DNA from: Reyranella sp.
GTDB taxonomy: Bacteria > Pseudomonadota > Alphaproteobacteria > Reyranellales > Reyranellaceae
Length of the DNA: 8,188 nucleotides
Assembly: GCA_016780605.1 (NCBI GenBank)
Contig: JADHLS010000208.1
Span: 1 to 8,188 of the forward strand
Direction: 5' to 3'
The translations under genes and the position numbers were made by a program. Position 1 is the stretch's first letter. Every line of letters begins with the position of its first letter. Below, one piece after another: positions 6,067 through 8,188 of this stretch. Below the pieces are notes generated by a model. That model did no database searches. It was not told the DNA's origin and was given only the letters and a program-made list of their open reading frames with translations.

Positions 6067-6840
6067 TTACCGCGTGAAAAGAAGGCTGTCGCCGGCGCCG
6101 GCCGGATCGATGCCGAATATCTTCTGGGAAAGGTGAATGGCCTGAGCGGCGTGCGCCGTCGCGGCGCGCCGCGGATGATGCGCCGAGAACTGCTCGAGCC
6201 CTTCCTTGAGGGTGCCCGACTGATATTCGAGGAACTCCGTGGGCGTCTTGTCCGGCGAATAGACGCCCTTGCTGAGCGACAATCCGAGGAACTCCATCAC
6301 CCGTTGCTGGGCCCTGCCGATGCCGGCATTCATGGCGTATCGCGTCAGTGCGAACTGATGCTCGGCGGTCAGGCGGTCGAAGCTTCCGCCCATGCTGGTC
6401 ATGACGCGGCGAACCTCGAGCTCGGCGTATTTCAGATAGACGGCGCTGGCGAGCACGGCGTCCTGCGCCTTGAAGACCGGCACCTCGGCAATGTCGCGGC
6501 CCTGCTCGTTCCTCGCCGGCGCGTAGCGCAGCGGCTTCAGGTCCTTGGCGGCGGCGATCTTGCGTTCGATGTCGGTCTTGCGCTCCTTGTAGTCGTCGGT
6601 GCCGATGTCCCAGCCGTCCACCTCGCCCGAGGTCTTGGTGTAGGAACCGGGCGAGAACTCGGCGAACAGGCTCGCCGCCAGCAGGCCGGGATTGAGGCCG
6701 ACGCGCTGAGCCGCGTCGGCGATGCGCGTCTTCAACAGGGCCCCTTTCGTGCCGACAAAATAGCTGTCGTACATCTGCACGGTCGCCGGATTGGTCCCGA
6801 GATCGGGTACGTACTCGTCGCTGTCGAGTTGATCTGCCAT
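6067..6840 (-). CDS. Lysozyme/lytic-transglycosylase-like protein, putative cell-wall hydrolase effector
   Basis: The 257-aa protein has features of a lysozyme-like fold. LNPGLLAASLFAEFSPGSYT (49-68) offers E61 as catalytic acid, DGWDIGTDDY (75-84) supplies acidic residues where goose-type lysozymes carry theirs, and ALTRYAMNAGIG (164-175) recalls the AYNAG motif of lytic transglycosylases. It has no signal peptide or membrane segment, so export would need a dedicated system. The ATG at 6840 is chosen over longer in-frame starts because GGAG sits six bases upstream. It is first in an operon with the Tae4-like amidase, so glycan and peptide cleavage would be combined. GC is about 63% by rough count. 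The family call is by motif only; a structural or non-enzymatic role is possible. Confidence 0.8.
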   Translation of the reverse strand: MADQLDSDEYVPDLGTNPATVQMYDSYFVGTKGALLKTRIADAAQRVGLNPGLLAASLFAEFSPGSYTKTSGEVDGWDIGTDDYKERKTDIERKIAAAKDLKPLRYAPARNEQGRDIAEVPVFKAQDAVLASAVYLKYAELEVRRVMTSMGGSFDRLTAEHQFALTRYAMNAGIGRAQQRVMEFLGLSLSKGVYSPDKTPTEFLEYQSGTLKEGLEQFSAHHPRRAATAHAAQAIHLSQKIFGIDPAGAGDSLLFTR

Positions 6841-6846
6841 GCTTTT

Positions 6847-6850
6847 CTCC
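6847..6850 (-). promoter_or_regulatory. Shine-Dalgarno deciding the start of the lysozyme-like gene
   Basis: The minus strand reads GGAG six bases before ATG 6840. Longer in-frame starts up to 6990 would run through the divergent control region and are unlikely. Confidence 0.7.
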
Positions 6851-6880
6851 GTGGCGACGCTGACCGCGCAGACGGAGGAT

Positions 6881-6905
6881 TTGGCGCCAACAATCTGGCG
6901 GATTG
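6881..6905. promoter_or_regulatory. Adjacent dyads in the divergent lysozyme/MmgE control region
   Basis: TTGGCGCCAA (6881-6890) is a perfect palindrome, followed at once by CAATC-5nt-GATTG (6891-6905). Both lie in the 127-bp region between divergent starts (6841-6967). They could be operator sites. I found no convincing sigma70 promoter on either strand here. Confidence 0.25.
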
Positions 6906-6967
6906 GCGACACGTCCATTCCCCAGCGATGAAGAGACTCTTGAGAAAAGATTGAGAAAGAGAAAGTC

Positions 6968-8188
6968 ATGGACCCCAGACCCGGCATCACCCAGAACCTC
7001 GCCCGCTTCGTCGTCGATACAAGATGGGAGGACGTCCCCGAGCAGGCGCGTCACGAAGCCAAGCGCGCCTTGCTGAACTTCTTCGCCGTCGCCATCGCTG
7101 GCTGCCGCACCGAGCCCGTCGAACTGGCACTGAAGTCGCTCAGCGAATTCTCCGGCGGCAGGCAGGCGACGATCGTCGGCCGTAGCGAGCGCATCGATGC
7201 GCTCAGCGCGGCGTTCCTGAATGCCGCCGGCGCCAACGTCTTCGACTATTGCGATACGCATCTGCCGACAGTCGTGCATCCGACGGCGCCCCTCGCCCCG
7301 GCGCTGCTGGCGCTGGCCGAGCTCAAGCGCGTGACGGGGCCGGAGCTGCTGCTGGCCTTCGTGCTGGGCTTCGAGATCGAATGCCGGGTCGGCGCCGCCG
7401 TGGCGCCCGGCCACTATCCCAAGGGCTGGCACATCACCTCGACCTGCGGTGTGTTCGGCGCGGCGGCGGGCGCGGCCAAGCTGCTCGGCCTCAATGCAGA
7501 GCAGACGCGCTGGGCGCTCGGCACGGCCTCGACGCAGTCGGCAGGTCTCTGCGAATGCCTGGGCTGGCCGGCCAAGAGCGTCAGCGTCGGCAATGCCGCA
7601 CGCAACGGCCTGTTCTCGGCGCTGTTGGCGGACAAGGGCTTCTCCGGCCCGGCCGAGCCGATCGCCGGCGCGCAGGGCTGGCTCGCCGCCATGGGCGAGC
7701 CGCCCAACTGGGCCGCGTTGACCGACGGCCTGGGCAAGACCTGGGAAGTGCTGGACAACTCGCTGAAGCCCTATCCCGCGGGCTTCGTGATCCATCCCCT
7801 GCTCGACTGCGCCCTGGACTGGCGCCGCGAGAATCCCGACGCCGTGGTCGAGCGCGTGGCGGTGCGCGGCAATCCCCTGCTGCTGCAGCGCACCGACCGG
7901 CCCGAGGTCGCGACCGGGCGCGAGGCACAGGTGAGCCTGCAGCACGCCACCGCTGCGGCGCTGGTGCTGGGCAAGGCGGGTCTGGAACAGTTCACCGACG
8001 TTTGCGTCAATGATCCCGCGGTCAAGGCGATGCGGCGCCGCATCGAGGTGGCGGGCGATCCTGCCATCTCCACGATCGCCATCGAGGTCGATTTCTTTAC
8101 GACCGACGGCAGAAAGCACAGCGTCTCGACCAAGGCCGCGCGCGGCTCGTCGGCGAACCCGCTGAAGGACAAGGAGATCGAGCAGAAG
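6968..8188 (+). CDS. MmgE/PrpD family protein (dehydratase/decarboxylase), 3'-truncated by the window
   Basis: 407 codons are open to the window edge; family members are about 450 residues, so roughly the last 40-50 are missing. The family includes 2-methylcitrate dehydratase and cis-aconitate decarboxylase. Conserved parts are VFDYCDTHLPTVVHPTAP (91-108) with D93, T97 and H104, GHYPKGWHITSTCGVFGAA (148-166) with H155, PAKSVSVGNAARNG (201-214) with K203, and KPYPAGFVIHPLLD (267-280) with H276. These fall close to the active-site Asp, Thr, His and Lys reported for the decarboxylase IRG1 (from memory). The product is cytoplasmic and the substrate is probably a small organic acid. The ATG follows a purine-rich stretch (GAGAAAGAGAAAG) that serves as a weak ribosome site. 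It is divergent from the lysozyme-like operon. Confidence 0.9.
   Translation, partial: MDPRPGITQNLARFVVDTRWEDVPEQARHEAKRALLNFFAVAIAGCRTEPVELALKSLSEFSGGRQATIVGRSERIDALSAAFLNAAGANVFDYCDTHLPTVVHPTAPLAPALLALAELKRVTGPELLLAFVLGFEIECRVGAAVAPGHYPKGWHITSTCGVFGAAAGAAKLLGLNAEQTRWALGTASTQSAGLCECLGWPAKSVSVGNAARNGLFSALLADKGFSGPAEPIAGAQGWLAAMGEPPNWAALTDGLGKTWEVLDNSLKPYPAGFVIHPLLDCALDWRRENPDAVVERVAVRGNPLLLQRTDRPEVATGREAQVSLQHATAAALVLGKAGLEQFTDVCVNDPAVKAMRRRIEVAGDPAISTIAIEVDFFTTDGRKHSVSTKAARGSSANPLKDKEIEQK

Noticed and set aside
6928..6954. Nine-codon mini-ORF upstream of the MmgE/PrpD gene
   Set aside because: It has no ribosome site or leader-peptide pattern and is probably chance.
6841..6990. N-terminal extension of the lysozyme-like gene
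   Set aside because: It would cross the divergent control region and the MmgE start; GGAG at the right spacing supports ATG 6840.
6044..8119. Leftward open frame of 691 codons
   Set aside because: It crosses the lysozyme-like gene in another frame and runs antisense to the MmgE/PrpD gene. Its composition is low-complexity and has no recognisable domain.

Overview
The window is GC-rich chromosomal DNA with tightly packed genes. Its proteins are dominated by short-chain dehydrogenases (SDRs), glutathione-transferase-type enzymes and an MmgE/PrpD protein. Base composition, codon use, protein style and the palindromic intergenic repeats suggest an alphaproteobacterium (Rhodospirillales/Hyphomicrobiales type, perhaps Reyranella-like). 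That assignment is inference; no rRNA or other taxonomic marker is present.

Left part (1-3139): after a palindromic repeat (1-68) come two divergent couplets around a 151-bp control region (1484-1634). Leftward: an atypical SDR (740-1483), then, 3 nt later, a 2-hydroxychromene-2-carboxylate isomerase-like protein (131-736). Rightward: a second SDR of the same atypical type (1635-2336), then, 5 nt later, a glutathione S-transferase-like protein (2342-3139). The two SDRs share the tail EIRPFGEKW, and both have Phe where the catalytic Tyr of the YxxxK motif should be. Each is followed by a thioredoxin-fold, presumably glutathione-linked, protein. They look like an old duplicated SDR/thiol-enzyme module.

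Middle (3140-5446): a three-hairpin repeat (3146-3292) separates the rightward GST from a leftward canonical SDR (3299-4111). Across an 82-bp divergent region lies a rightward canonical SDR (4194-4958). This SDR overlaps by one base a small protein with an N-terminal membrane segment (4958-5446).

Right part (5454-8188): a leftward two-gene operon encodes a lysozyme/lytic-transglycosylase-like protein (6067-6840) and a Tae4-like peptidoglycan amidase (5454-6047). Neither has a signal peptide, and the amidase gene is clearly lower in GC than the SDR genes. The pair looks like a cell-wall-attacking toxin set inserted among metabolic genes. Divergent from it, an MmgE/PrpD family gene (from 6968) runs off the right edge.

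The metabolic genes suggest catabolism of an organic acid, aromatic or acyl compound, but no substrate can be named from sequence. No intergenic stretch exceeds 300 bases. No tRNA, rRNA, CRISPR array or transposase was seen.
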